DNA from: JABDIY01 sp963803875
GTDB taxonomy: Bacteria > Actinomycetota > Acidimicrobiia > Acidimicrobiales > SZUA-35
DNA length: 64,000 nt
Reading direction: 5' to 3'
NCBI GenBank assembly: GCA_963803875.1
Contig: CAWDOA010000011.1
Span: forward strand, 62,001-126,000
Shown in pieces: positions 41,206 to 51,434 of this stretch; position 1 is the first letter of the stretch; each line of letters opens with the position of its first letter. The position numbers and the translations under genes are program-made. The notes beneath the pieces were generated by a model that ran no database searches, was not told where the DNA came from, and worked only from the letters and a program-made list of their open reading frames with translations.

Positions 41206-42883
41206 ATGGCTGAAGATGCAACGGTTGGGGCCGACTCCGGTGATGGATCTGCGCCCCAGGGAACGCCGAGCTGGAGCGACCTCGGTCTGACGCCCTCCCT
41301 CGTCGACCAACTCCGGTCGTCGGGGTATCCCTCCCCCACCGCCCTCCAACAAGAATTGATACCGACCGTTCTCGATGAAACCGATGTGCTGATCGAGGCA
41401 CCAGCCGGAACCGGGAGGACGATCGCCGTCGCTGCGATCGTGACCGAGTTGGTGAGCGACTGCGACGCCGGCGACGGTGCGGTTGCTGTAGTGATTGCAC
41501 CAAACGAACAGCGGTGCCACGCACTGCTGGAGGCCATTCATTCGATCGGGTCGGCAACACGGCGGGCCGACGAATCGGGACTCCGGTGCACGCTCGTTTC
41601 CGAGCTCGGACCCATCGATGCGCAGCGAGCCAGGCTGGGCGAAGCACTCGACGTGGTGGTGGGAACTCCGGGACGACTCAATCAGCTGGCCACTACTGAT
41701 CAGCTCAGCTTCGACACGCTCGAGATGATCGTCGTCGATCAGGCGGACGACCTTGCGGTCGGTGACTACTGCGACGACTTCGCAGCATTGCTCGATGCGA
41801 TCGAACCCGACCGTCAACGTGTCGTGATGGCGGGATCACTCCTGCCGCCGCTCACCGACCTGCTGTCCACCCGCCTTGCCGGACCCCAACGACCATCGCT
41901 GCCGGCAACAACGCCTGTCACCTCGGCACCGACCCAGCGAGCATTCGCAGTGGGGCATGCCTCACCCTCGGCGGTATCCACGGTGATCGCCGCCCTCGGT
42001 CTCTCAGCCACGGTCGTGGTGGTTCGTTCCGACGACGTCGAGCGCTACCGGAACCGCCTTCACCGATCCGGTTTCGCAGTCCAGGTGACCTCCGCCGAGC
42101 ACACTCACAACGTTGCTCTTCGAACCTCACACCACGGTGATATGCGTCGACCTGCCCACCTGGACAGATGGCTACGTTCGCCTCCTCGAATCGGTCTCGT
42201 CCCAAGGCTCCGAGGAGCTGATCCTTCTTGCCAGCCCAGAACACCGACACCTCCTGCGGGCGTTCGGCAAGAGCGGTGGCGTCCAGCTCAACGCGGCACC
42301 ACTGCCCAGCCATGACGGAACGGAGAGCCGGAGAGTGCAGCGAACGACGCATCTGGTTGCCGATCAACTGACCCGTGTCAGTCCTCAACCGACGCCCCGG
42401 TTCCTCTCGGCGGTCCAGCAGCTGTCGATCGACTACGACGTAGCCGATATCGCCGCCGCAGCAATGGAGTTGGCTCATCTCGCTCTCCAACGCGAGATCG
42501 AACCGGGTGAAGACGCTCCGCTGCTGCTCCGCCAAACAAGCAGTCGCCCCGCACCCACCGCTGATCGACGCCACGGAACATCGGTCGGCGAAGCAACCAG
42601 CACCCGACGCAAAGGCGGGGATCGGCGAGGCAAAGAAATCGAACCGGGAATGACCCGCCTCTTCGTTGCGGCCGGTTACAACTACGGGGTCAGACCGGGC
42701 GACATCGTGGGAGCGTTCGCCGGAGAGTCTGGCCTGTCGGGCAAGGAGATCGGCAATATCGACATCCGGGAGGTCTTCACGCTGGTCGAGGTACCTGAAC
42801 GGCTGGCCGATGATGTGATCGACGCCATGCAGACCGGGACCATCAAAGGTCGCCAGATCGAGGTTCGCCGGGAGCGTTACTGA
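41206..42883 (+). CDS. degenerate DEAD-box helicase-like protein with DbpA RNA-binding domain, frameshifted
   Basis: The layout follows a DEAD-box RNA helicase, but key motifs are altered. The Q-motif region (LGLTPSLVDQLRSSGYPSPTALQ) is present. Motif I is APAGTGRT (Lys replaced by Arg), motif II is VDQAD (DEAD replaced by DQAD), the SAT motif is replaced by AGS, and no HRxGRxGR motif was found. The C-terminal domain RLFVAAGYNYGVRPGDIVGAFAGESGL...GRQIEVRRERY is an intact DbpA/CsdA-type RNA-binding domain. The frame breaks near 42115; removing one base gives NVLFEPHTTVICVDLPTW. Probably an RNA-binding protein with little or no ATPase activity. Confidence 0.75.
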
Positions 42884-42898
42884 CCGGCGACCGGTTCG

Positions 42899-44315
42899 TC
42901 ATGTACGACTGAAGACCCGCTTTGCCTTGGCGGTGACATAGCTGGCGAACTCCTTGTGGATAGCCGGTAGTGCCTCGGCGATGTAGGTATCCACAGCCTG
43001 AGACAGTGCATCGGCATAGGTGGGGTAGGGCCACACGGTGCCGTACCACTTGTGGAACGGGACACCGGTTTTCATCGACAAGCTGACCATGCCGATGAGT
43101 TCACCCGCACGCGGTCCAACGATCGTGGCCCCGAGGATCGTTCCTCGGAACTTCTGAACGTCGACGATCACGACACCTTCGGTGACCTCGTCGGTAAAGG
43201 CCCGGTCGATACCCGACATCGGAATGGTGATTCGTCTGACATCGCCGCTCACCTGGTCGGGCTGCACACCGACCGATGCTGCCTCCGGTTCGCCGAATAC
43301 CGCTGCGGGCATGGGAGGAACTTCGGGCAGTGGAAGAGGACCGGCCACCATAGAGCGCAGGATGCGGCGCCCCCAGGCCCCTGCGGCATGAGTGGTACCG
43401 CCCCGATCGGTCACATCCCCGCACGCCCAGATTCCCGACACGTTGGTGCGGCCCCGATCATCGATTTGGATCGAGACCGCGATCATCGGTGGTCACCCCA
43501 ACCGTTTCCAGTCCGAGATCGTCGGAGTTGGGGATACGACCTACCGAGACCAATACGGCGTCGACGTTCTCGATGGTCGAGGCGGCCGTGCCACCACCGG
43601 CAGGGGTTGTGTACAGCGAATCGGTGCTCGGGTCGAACGAGGAGGCAGCAGCGCCGACAATGACCCGAACGCCCTTGTCTTCCAAGGATCGCTGGGAGAT
43701 CGCGCCCACCTCAGGCAACATCAGCGGAAGCAGTCGTGGGGCGTACTCCACGATCGTCACTCGGGTGCCCAAGCGGCTGAATGCGGTCGCCATTTCCACC
43801 CCGATTGCACCACCGCCAACGATGGCGAGATGAGCAGGAGGTTCGGTGAGTTCAAACAACGATTCGTTGGTGAGCAGCTTGTTGGCGGGCAGACCCTCAA
43901 TCTCGAGAGAACGAGGCCGGGAGCCCGTCGCAATCACGATGTTGTCAGACTCGACGGTTTCTACCGTTCCGTCGTGCCGGGTGATCTCGACCCGGCCTTC
44001 GCCCACTATCCGAGCGCGACCTCTACGAAAATCGACACCGGGAGCAGATCCAAACTCGTCGGTCTCGTGATCTCGCAGATAGTCGCGCCGTTCTCGCACC
44101 TTGGCCAACGTCTGAACTCCGGACAGCTGACCGATCTTGGAATAGTGCAAAAGCGACTTCGAGGGAATGCAACCCACGTTCGTGCAGTCACCGCCAACGT
44201 GTTCTGCCTCGATCATGACTGCGGTCTTGCCAACTCTCCCCAATCCGACGGCGGCGGTGAGGCCCCCCGAACCCGAACCGATGACGATCGCATGAGGTTG
44301 TGCTTGGTTGGTCAT
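42899..44315 (-). CDS. FAD-dependent pyridine nucleotide-disulfide oxidoreductase (Lpd/MerA-like), frameshifted
   Basis: Class I flavoprotein disulfide reductase of about 470 residues. The FAD site is IVIGSGSGGLTAAVGLGR, the redox disulfide is GGDCTNVGCIPSKSLL, the NAD(P) site is LAIVGGGAIGVEMA, and GIWACGDVTDRGG closes the FAD domain. The dimerisation domain ends PYPTYADALSQAVD and lacks the His-x4-Glu pair typical of dihydrolipoamide dehydrogenase, so it is closer to MerA-like proteins of unknown substrate. One extra base near 43476 splits it; joined, TDDRG continues into SIQIDDRGRTN. Convergent with the helicase-like gene. Confidence 0.85.
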
Positions 44316-44588
44316 AGGTCAGGTGTAACCCACCGCTGCGGAAAACGCTTCCCGAGGCGAACAGGACGCCGGATTGGGTCGGTGACAGCCCGCTCCACCG
44401 CATACCTACTGACCTTTCGCGATCAGACCCCGTTGAAATGGGGCTTTCAGGGCACCCTTTTCCGGGAATCGCAGTAATTATCGGGGTAATCCGCCACCTG
44501 TACATCAAAGAATGCTTACCTGTCGATGGCTCGGAAGTCCGAGCTTCACACCATCACCAACGCACCTCGGTGCATCACAGGAGTTGAA
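44316..44588. other. intergenic region upstream of the HU gene
   Basis: This 273-base divergent gap holds the start regions of the flavin oxidoreductase (leftward) and the HU gene (rightward). It is more AT-rich near 44480-44520. I see no gene or RNA in it and no clear-cut consensus promoter. The HU ribosome site AGGAG is at 44579-44583. Confidence 0.4.
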
Positions 44589-44882
44589 ATGGCTACCAAA
44601 GCTGAACTGATCTCTGCCGTCGCAGACGCTGCCGACGCCGACAAGAAGACCACCGAAGCCGTTCTGGCTGCATTCTTCGACCACACCGCCGAGTCGGTGA
44701 AGGCCGGCGAAAAGGTCGCATGGCCCGGATTCGGAACCTTCTCCATGGGCGAGCGTGGTCCCCGCACCGGTCGGAACCCCCAGACCGGCGCCACCATCAA
44801 GATCGGCAAGAGCCGTTCGATCAAGCTGAGCACCTCAGCCCCAATGAAAGAATGGCTGCTGGGAAGGGCCAAGAATCGCTGA
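44589..44882 (+). CDS. HU family DNA-binding protein
   Basis: A nucleoid protein of 97 residues. MATKAELISAVADAADADKK forms the helical dimerisation part, and GFGTFSMGERGPRTGRNPQTG is the DNA-binding beta-arm with its Pro tip. It has no Lys/Ala-rich tail of the mycobacterial type. The start at 44589 is supported by AGGAG six bases upstream; the frame is open further upstream without similarity. It is followed by a strong hairpin terminator. Confidence 0.95.
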   Translation: MATKAELISAVADAADADKKTTEAVLAAFFDHTAESVKAGEKVAWPGFGTFSMGERGPRTGRNPQTGATIKIGKSRSIKLSTSAPMKEWLLGRAKNR

Positions 44883-44958
44883 GCTGGCCCCTTCGAGGAA
44901 ACGATTCCACCGACGTTCGGACCTGAGTCGACGAACCGCGCGGAACTGACAATCTGAA

Positions 44959-45000
44959 CTGGGCCGGGGCCACATGGCCCCGGCCCAGCGCCGTTTTCTT
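44959..45000 (+). terminator. rho-independent terminator between HU and glcF
   Basis: A perfect 13-bp stem (CTGGGCCGGGGCC, 44959-44971, with its complement at 44976-44988) closes a 4-base ACAT loop, followed by CGCCGTTTTCTT. It lies between convergent genes and may end transcription from both sides, though the T-tract favours the plus strand. Confidence 0.85.
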
Positions 45001-45017
45001 CGCCGCTGTCGTCTCTT

Positions 45018-46180
45018 CTAGCTGATCGCTCGGGCGACGAGTTCCATCGGGTGGATCGTCCGAACACCTACAGCGCCCAGATGCATGGAGCAGCCGGGAT
45101 TCGAGCTTGCCACCACATCGGGATCCTTGGCATTGATCGCTGCTACCTTGCGGTCCCGGATCTGACCCGACAGCTCTGCCTCCATGATGCTGTACGCACC
45201 GCCGGCCCCACAGCACATGCCATCGTCATCCAGTTCAACCAGATTGGGGATGTACTTGCCGAGCACGTCCCGTGTGGCCATATGGACCCGCTGGACGTGT
45301 CGGAGATGGCACGGGTCTTGGATCGCCACGGTCTCGGTGAGCTGCCGGCCCTCGGGCAGTCGATCCAGGTGGAGAGCCAGGAACTCGCTGATGTCGAACA
45401 CACGGGCGCTGAACGCTCGGGCCTGCTCGGTACCCACGAGATGCCCGTAATCCTTCATTTGAGCGCCGCACCCGGCACTGTCGACGATGATCGAGGCGTC
45501 TGCCGAGCGGGCCGCTGCGAGAGCGAGCTTCCATCATCTTCTCGGCGAAGGAACGGGTGTCGTCGGCCAGGCCGGCGTGAGCATGGAGTGCACCACAACA
45601 CGGCGCCAGGTCACCGGTTGGCGTGACGCCGAAACCGGCCGCCTCGAGCACGCTCTGCCCCGCTTGGTGAATGTCTCGTTGCCATGCGTCCATCACACAA
45701 CCGGTGAACATCAGCACGTCGGTGCCCGAGCTCGTCAGCGGTTCCTGGCGCCAGGGCACGTCGATACTCAGTCCTAGTCGTTTGGGTACCAGTTTGAGCT
45801 TCTGAGCAATCGGAGATGGCTTTGGAACCGGCGGTAAGGACTTGCGGGTATGCCAGAGGCATCATGGCCAGGCGCTGCAACTTCGGCGTCATCATTCCGG
45901 CGTCGGCCAGGGTCTCCCGGGTTCGTTCCATGAGGTGCCCGTACGGGACACCGGAAGGGCACGCGGGCTCACAGCCTCTGCATTGGACACATGTGTTGAA
46001 CGAGCTCAGCACCTCGGGGGTGAGCGGTGCGTTGTTGAGTTGGACCTCACGCATCAGGTGAATTCGACCTCGAGGTGAAAGCGCTTCATCACCGGTGATC
46101 CGATAGGTGGGACAGTGCGGTAGGCACAGTCCACACTGCACGCATGAGTTGAGTTCGTCGTCGTTCAGTTTGAGATCCAT
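45018..46180 (-). CDS. glcF: glycolate oxidase iron-sulfur subunit, frameshifted twice
   Basis: Electron-transfer subunit of glycolate dehydrogenase. Two [4Fe-4S] motifs lie near the N-terminus (CVQCGLCLPHCP and CVQCRGCEPACPSG). The C-terminal half has two CCG domains (FTGCVMDAW...APCCGALHAHAG and QDPCHLRH...CCGAGGAY). Two single extra bases split it, near 45818 (joined: KAI then PIAQKLKLVPKRLG) and near 45524 (joined: KMMEA then ALAAARSADASIIV). Joined length is about 387 residues. It follows glcE with a 37-base gap. Confidence 0.88.
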
Positions 46181-46217
46181 TGGGTTCCTCTGCGGTGGTG
46201 TGCTCGATCGGTTCGGG

Positions 46218-47180
46218 CTAGTGCATGCCCGGGTCCCGGCCCGGATTCAAACGACCGGTCGGGTCGAACATCAGCTTCATGCGGTCATGAACGCCCTTCA
46301 GCGCGGGGCTGAGTTGACGCCGGGGTTGTGGTTCTTCTGCAAACGCGGTTCCCACACCGACCGATGCCAAGAAGGGGCCGGAGATCTGATCGCCTATGGT
46401 GCGAAGCTGTTTGGGTTGCAGGGACCATCGGTGCGGATAGGTCGACGGCGGCGGTCCCTCTACCTCATTCAATGAACCCAACTCGCTGGCGCGGCCAGCT
46501 TCGGCATCGACATCGGCACCGTGCCCTTCAAGATGCAACCAGGTTGTCTGACCATCCCAGAGGACGGCGCTTGGGGCCAAGAGTGCGTCGTAGACATCGA
46601 ATGGATCGGCTTGGGTGGTGAACCATCGGCTGACCGGCGGAATCGGATTGGTGCGCAGGATCACCTCTGCGATGCAGCCGAGAGTGCCGAGAGAACCGAC
46701 CATCAACCGGGGAATATCAAAGCCTGACACGTTCTTCACTGTTGGCCCACCCCCGGACACGATCTTGCCCTCAGCCGAAACGTAGGTGACCTGTAATACT
46801 GCCGCCCGCGCCGCGCCTCGTTGGAGAACATCCCGATCGTTCTCCCCAACCGCAACCGCTCCGCCGACCGTGCCGCCGCGGTCGGGCAAGGCGGTGTGCT
46901 GCCCGTGTTCGCGCAGGGCGATGTTGAGATCGGTCATCGTGGTGCCGGCCCCTACTCTCACCGTCATCTCGTCTGCTTTGTACTGGACCAGGCCCGATGG
47001 CGCCTTGACAAGCCGAGGTGCAACGTCGGGAACACCTCCGGTGGTCCATCGGGTCCTACCACCTTCGATCGCAACCGGCCCCTCCGACCCGATCTCCTCT
47101 GCGAAGCCGAGGACGGCGGGACCGAAGGTGAGGCGGGACCCGGCATCGATCAGGCCGTCGGTGCCAATCGCCGGGCTCAT
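46218..47180 (-). CDS. glcE: glycolate oxidase FAD-binding subunit
   Basis: About 320 residues; second FAD-binding subunit of glycolate dehydrogenase. The PCMH-type FAD domain shows MTVRVGAGTTMTDLNIALREHGQ, LPDRGGTVGGAVAVGE and GGGPTVKNVSGFDIPRLMVGSLG. The start MSPAIG at 47180 is preferred because it overlaps the glcD TGA as ATGA. The C-terminus ends LMFDPTGRLNPGRDP, the usual GlcE/GlcD end motif. Intact. Confidence 0.9.
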   Translation of the reverse strand: MSPAIGTDGLIDAGSRLTFGPAVLGFAEEIGSEGPVAIEGGRTRWTTGGVPDVAPRLVKAPSGLVQYKADEMTVRVGAGTTMTDLNIALREHGQHTALPDRGGTVGGAVAVGENDRDVLQRGAARAAVLQVTYVSAEGKIVSGGGPTVKNVSGFDIPRLMVGSLGTLGCIAEVILRTNPIPPVSRWFTTQADPFDVYDALLAPSAVLWDGQTTWLHLEGHGADVDAEAGRASELGSLNEVEGPPPSTYPHRWSLQPKQLRTIGDQISGPFLASVGVGTAFAEEPQPRRQLSPALKGVHDRMKLMFDPTGRLNPGRDPGMH

Positions 47181-48692
47181 CCCCAGACCCCAGTCGGGAC
47201 GTTCCGAAGCGCCTGAATGTCGGCACAGCTGTGTCCCATCGGAATCACCTTGCCAGGGTTGGCCCGACAAGAGGGGTCGAAAGCCTTGCGAAGCCGGTCC
47301 TGGTGGTCCAAGTCGTCATCGGAGAACATCCGACTCATGTAGTCCTGCTTCTCGACACCGACACCGTGTTCTCCTGAGAGCACCCCGCCGGCATCCAGGG
47401 AGGCTTCCACGATCTCTTTGCCGGCCGCATGAACTCGCTCGAGCACTCCGTCGTCTCGGGCGTCGAACAACAGGAGAGGATGAAGGTTCCCGTCGCCGGC
47501 GTGAAAGACATTCATCACGATCAATTCATAGCGGTCTGCGATTTCGTAGATCTTGGTGAGCACGTCCGCCAGCTCAGATCGCGGCACCACCGTGTCGTGA
47601 AGGTAGTAGTCCGGTGCGATCTGGGCGATGGCTCCGAACGCGGTCTTGCGTCCTTTCCACAACAATGCCCGTTCGGTCTCGTCTCGGGCGATCTTCACGC
47701 CGGTGGCACCGTGATCCCTGCCGATCTGTTCAATTCGTTTGGCGTCGACCGCTACGCCGGCCTCCAAACCGTCGACCTCAGCCAGCAGCACCGCCGCTGC
47801 ATCCCGCGGATAACCAGCGTGCACGTAGTTCTCGACCGCCTCAGTGATCCGATGGTCCATGACCTCCAGGGCAGCGGGCACGATCCCGGCAGCGATGATT
47901 CCCGAAACGGTGTTCGCTGCGTCAGAGACCGAAGCCGAAGCTCAGCAGGAGTGTCTTCACCGCTGGGCGGTTTTTCGTGATCCGAACCGCCACCTTGGTC
48001 GCAATGCCCAGCGTTCCTTCGCTCCCTACGAAAACCCCTCGGAGATCAAGTCCGGTGGGTTCGGGATCGAGGCCGCCCAACATCGCCACCTCTCCGTCGG
48101 GGAGCACGATCTCGATGGCCTGGATGTGGGTGTTGGTGACCCCGTACGCCAGGCAATGGGGCCCGCCGGCGTTGTTGGCGAGATTCCCACCGATCGTGCA
48201 AATCTGCTGGCTACTGGGATCGGGGGCGAAATGGAAACCCATCGGAGTCAGGTGGCGGGTGAGGTCGAGATTGATAGCACCCGGCTCAACCCAGGCGATC
48301 CGGTTGTCGGTATCGACCTCCAGAATCCGATCCATCTTCGTCATGGCAACAACGATCGGCGCGCCGAGTGGGATGGCTCCCCCGGCGAGACCCGTTCCCG
48401 CACCTCGGGGAACAACCGCTCGACCATGAGCAACCGCGATCCGCGTGATCGCCTGGACTTCCTCGGTGCTGATCGGGTAACACGTCGGTCCGGCAACCCC
48501 GCCCTTGAAAACCGACGCATCCTTGCTCAGAAGCGACCGCTCGGCGCTGTCGAACCTGACTCGATCCTTGCTGAGGGCCGCACTGAGATCAGACACCAGT
48601 CGTTCATCGTCTGACACCGAAGGCGTTTCCCCGATTCCGAGATCGGAGAGACGAGCCTTGATGTTCTTGTTGATACTGCTGAGGACGCTCAT
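47177..48692 (-). CDS. glcD: glycolate oxidase catalytic subunit, frameshifted
   Basis: FAD-linked glycolate/lactate dehydrogenase subunit that oxidises glycolate to glyoxylate. The N-terminal PCMH domain has VVPRGAGTGLAGGAIPLG, GGNLANNAGGPHCLAYG and GSEGTLGIATKVAVRI. The C-terminal FAD-oxidase domain has NVFHAGDGNLHPLLLFD and GGVLSGEHGVGVEKQ. One extra T near 47933 stops the first frame after LLLSFG; joined, it continues SVSDAANTVSGIIAAG. Repaired length is about 505 residues. Its ATG overlaps the glcG stop as ATGA. Confidence 0.92.
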
Positions 48693-49114
48693 CCGGTCAC
48701 CGCTTTCAGACCGGCTGCCTCTATTCCAGCGACTGCGCTGATTTCGTCGTTGTCCGAGATGTCACCGCTGACGCCGACTGCACCGATCAAGGTGTCGTTC
48801 TCATCGTGAATCAGGACTCCTCCGGGAACCGGGACCAGGGATCCGATGGCATGGGTGGCGGCGGCGATGAAGTACCCCTGGGTTTCGGCCCGGTTCATCA
48901 ACGCCCGTGATCCCATGCCCAGCGATATCGCCCCGTGAGCCTTGCCATAGGCAATCTCAAATCGTTTGTTGGCGCCGCCGTCCTGGCGGGCAGCCGCTTT
49001 GACATGGCCCCCTCGGTCCAATACCACCACGGTCAACGGTTCGAATCCCCGGGCAGCGGCATCGCGTAGAACTGACGCGATGATCATGTTGGCCTGCTGA
49101 AGAGAGATGTCCAT
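48689..49114 (-). CDS. glcG: GlcG/HbpS family heme-binding-like protein
   Basis: About 141 residues of the DUF336 family starting MDISLQQANMIIASVLRDA, with VVLDRGGHVKAAARQDG and PGGVLIHDENDTLIGAVGVSG. Members bind heme (HbpS) or sit in glycolate operons as GlcG with no assigned reaction. The start at 49114 is preferred to 49213. It lies between glcB and glcD, coupled to glcD by ATGA, which supports the glc assignment. Confidence 0.85.
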   Translation of the reverse strand: MDISLQQANMIIASVLRDAAARGFEPLTVVVLDRGGHVKAAARQDGGANKRFEIAYGKAHGAISLGMGSRALMNRAETQGYFIAAATHAIGSLVPVPGGVLIHDENDTLIGAVGVSGDISDNDEISAVAGIEAAGLKAVTG

Positions 49115-49119
49115 ATCTG

Positions 49120-51285
49120 TCACTTTCCTGTTTTGCGTTCGATTCGTCGGGCATGAAGGATGGGTTCGGTATACCCCGACGGCTGCTCGGTGCCGCTGAG
49201 TACAAGATCGCACGCGGCTCGAAATGCGACACCACCGAAGGTCGGACCCATCGGTGCATAAGCCGGATCATCGGCGTTCTGGCTGTCGACGACCCCGGCC
49301 ATCTTGACCATCGTGGCGTTGATCCGATCTGCGTCAACAACGCCGTGGCGGAGCCAATTGGCCATGTGTTGGCTGGAAATCCGGCACGTTGCCCGATCTT
49401 CCATGAGCGCGACATCGTTGATGTCGGGAACCTTGGAGCAGCCAACCCCCTGGTCTACCCAGCGCACCACGTATCCGAGAATCCCCTGGGCGTTGTTGTC
49501 GAGTTCGGCCTGAATCTCTTCATCGGACCACGACGGATCGGTGGCCACCGGAATCGTGAGGAGATCGTCGACGGTGGCCCTCGATACCCCCATCAGCGAT
49601 CCCTGAACGTCATCGACGTTGACCCGGTGATAGTGGGTGGCGTGCAGGGTGGCCGCAGTGGGTGAGGGCACCCATGCACAGTTGGCACCAGAGCGTGGGT
49701 GGGCGACTTTCTCGGCCAGCATCGCTTCCATACGATCCGGCGCCGCCCACATGCCCTTGCCGATCTGAGCCTTTCCCCGAAGCCCACACGCCAAACCGGT
49801 ATCGACATTCCAGTCCTCGTAGGCACGGATCCAAACCTGTTCCTTCATGTCAGCCTTGCGAACCATGGGGCCAGCCTCCATGGAGGTGTGGATTTCGTCG
49901 CCGGTGCGATCGAGGAAGCCGGTGTTGATGAACGCCACCCGATGTTCAGCCGCCTGAATACACGCGGCCAGGTTGACCGTTGTGCGGCGCTCCTCGTCCA
50001 TGATGCCCAGTTTCACCGTGTAGCGATCGAGCCCTAGTGCGGCCTCGACGAAGCTGAAGATGTCATCGGCAAATGCGACCTCGTCAGGTCCGTGCATCTT
50101 GGGCTTCACCACATACACGCTGCCCGCCCGAGAGTTCCCCAACCGACCGACGGAGTCGAGATCGTGTTTGGCGCACAGGGTTGTCACCATCGCATCGAGC
50201 AGTCCCTCCGGCACCTCGGCACCTTCGGCGGTGCGAACCGCCGGTGTGGTCATGAGATGGCCGACGTTGCGAACCAGCATGACGGCCCGACCGTGAAGGA
50301 CGAGTTCGGCTTCACCATTGGGAGAGGTGTACACACGATCAGGGGCCATCTCCCTCACGAAAGTGCGACCCGACTTGGTCATTTCCTCGGTCAGGTCACC
50401 GCGCAGCAGACCCAGCCAGTTCCGGTAGGCGAGGGCCTTGTCGTCAGCATCCACGGCTGCCACCGAGTCCTCACAGTCCATGATTGTGGTGAGCGCTGAC
50501 TCGAGTACGACGTCGGCGATCCCGGCCGGGTCAGCTGCACCCACGTCGGACGTGCGATCGATGTTGAGCTCGATACCGAGTCCGTGGTGGCGAAGCAGGA
50601 TCGCCTGCGGGACATCAGCCGGGCCGGTATATCCATGGAAGAGGTGTGGCTCTGCCAGACCAACCGCTCCACCGTGTTTCCGCTCGGCGACCAACTGGCC
50701 GTCAGCGACTCCATACCGGGAGACGTCGCTGTGGGAGCAGCCATCGAGGGGTACGACGTCGTCAAGGAATGATTTGGCCCATTTGATCACCCGCTCTCCC
50801 CGCTCCGGGTCGTAGGGCCCTGGCTCGGGTAGGTCACCCATGGCATCGGTTCCGTAGAGACCGTCGTACAGGGATCCCCACCGAGCGTTGGCAGCGTTGA
50901 TGGCATACCGCGCGTTCATCACCGGAACCACCAGTTGGGGTCCGGCCACCGTAGAGATCTCCGGGTCGACGTTGCCGGTCTTGATCTCCACGCCTTCAGC
51001 CGGCGGCAACAGGTAGCCGATTTCTTCGAGAAAGCCTCTGTACGCCGCGGGGTCGTGTGGTTGACCCGCTCGCTCCCGATGCCACCGGTCGATCTGCGCC
51101 TGCAACCGGACTCGGATTTCCAGAAGCTCCTGATTCCGTGGTCCGAACCGTCCCACCAGTTCGGCGAACGAATCGAAGAATGACCCGGCCTCCACCCCCG
51201 ACCCCGGCAGCGCTTCCTCGATCAGGAACCGATGGAGCGCCGAGCCATACGTAAGGCCGGCGACGGTGACGAACTCATCGGTCAT
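49120..51285 (-). CDS. glcB: malate synthase G
   Basis: Condenses glyoxylate with acetyl-CoA to malate, consuming the product of glycolate oxidation. About 721 residues, the normal isoform-G length. It has TIMDCEDSVAAVDADDK, VYVVKPKMHGPDEVAFAD and LGIMDEERRTTVNLAACI, with the usual magnesium-site acidic residues. The start MTDEFVTVAGLTYG at 51285 is preferred, with GGGGAGAA ten bases upstream; the frame is open to 51339. It is the first gene of the glcBGDEF operon and intact. Confidence 0.95.
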   Translation of the reverse strand: MTDEFVTVAGLTYGSALHRFLIEEALPGSGVEAGSFFDSFAELVGRFGPRNQELLEIRVRLQAQIDRWHRERAGQPHDPAAYRGFLEEIGYLLPPAEGVEIKTGNVDPEISTVAGPQLVVPVMNARYAINAANARWGSLYDGLYGTDAMGDLPEPGPYDPERGERVIKWAKSFLDDVVPLDGCSHSDVSRYGVADGQLVAERKHGGAVGLAEPHLFHGYTGPADVPQAILLRHHGLGIELNIDRTSDVGAADPAGIADVVLESALTTIMDCEDSVAAVDADDKALAYRNWLGLLRGDLTEEMTKSGRTFVREMAPDRVYTSPNGEAELVLHGRAVMLVRNVGHLMTTPAVRTAEGAEVPEGLLDAMVTTLCAKHDLDSVGRLGNSRAGSVYVVKPKMHGPDEVAFADDIFSFVEAALGLDRYTVKLGIMDEERRTTVNLAACIQAAEHRVAFINTGFLDRTGDEIHTSMEAGPMVRKADMKEQVWIRAYEDWNVDTGLACGLRGKAQIGKGMWAAPDRMEAMLAEKVAHPRSGANCAWVPSPTAATLHATHYHRVNVDDVQGSLMGVSRATVDDLLTIPVATDPSWSDEEIQAELDNNAQGILGYVVRWVDQGVGCSKVPDINDVALMEDRATCRISSQHMANWLRHGVVDADRINATMVKMAGVVDSQNADDPAYAPMGPTFGGVAFRAACDLVLSGTEQPSGYTEPILHARRIERKTGK

Positions 51286-51434
51286 ATCGACATTCTCCCC
51301 GAGTTGTGACGGCAGACACAATCCGAGCGGGAACATCACAAGCCCCGAGCGGAACGAGGTAGCCCTCGCTCCCTCGAAGCCATCGAGAGGCGAGATGGCC
51401 CGACCAGACCTCGGACCGCTCCTACACTGCGAAC

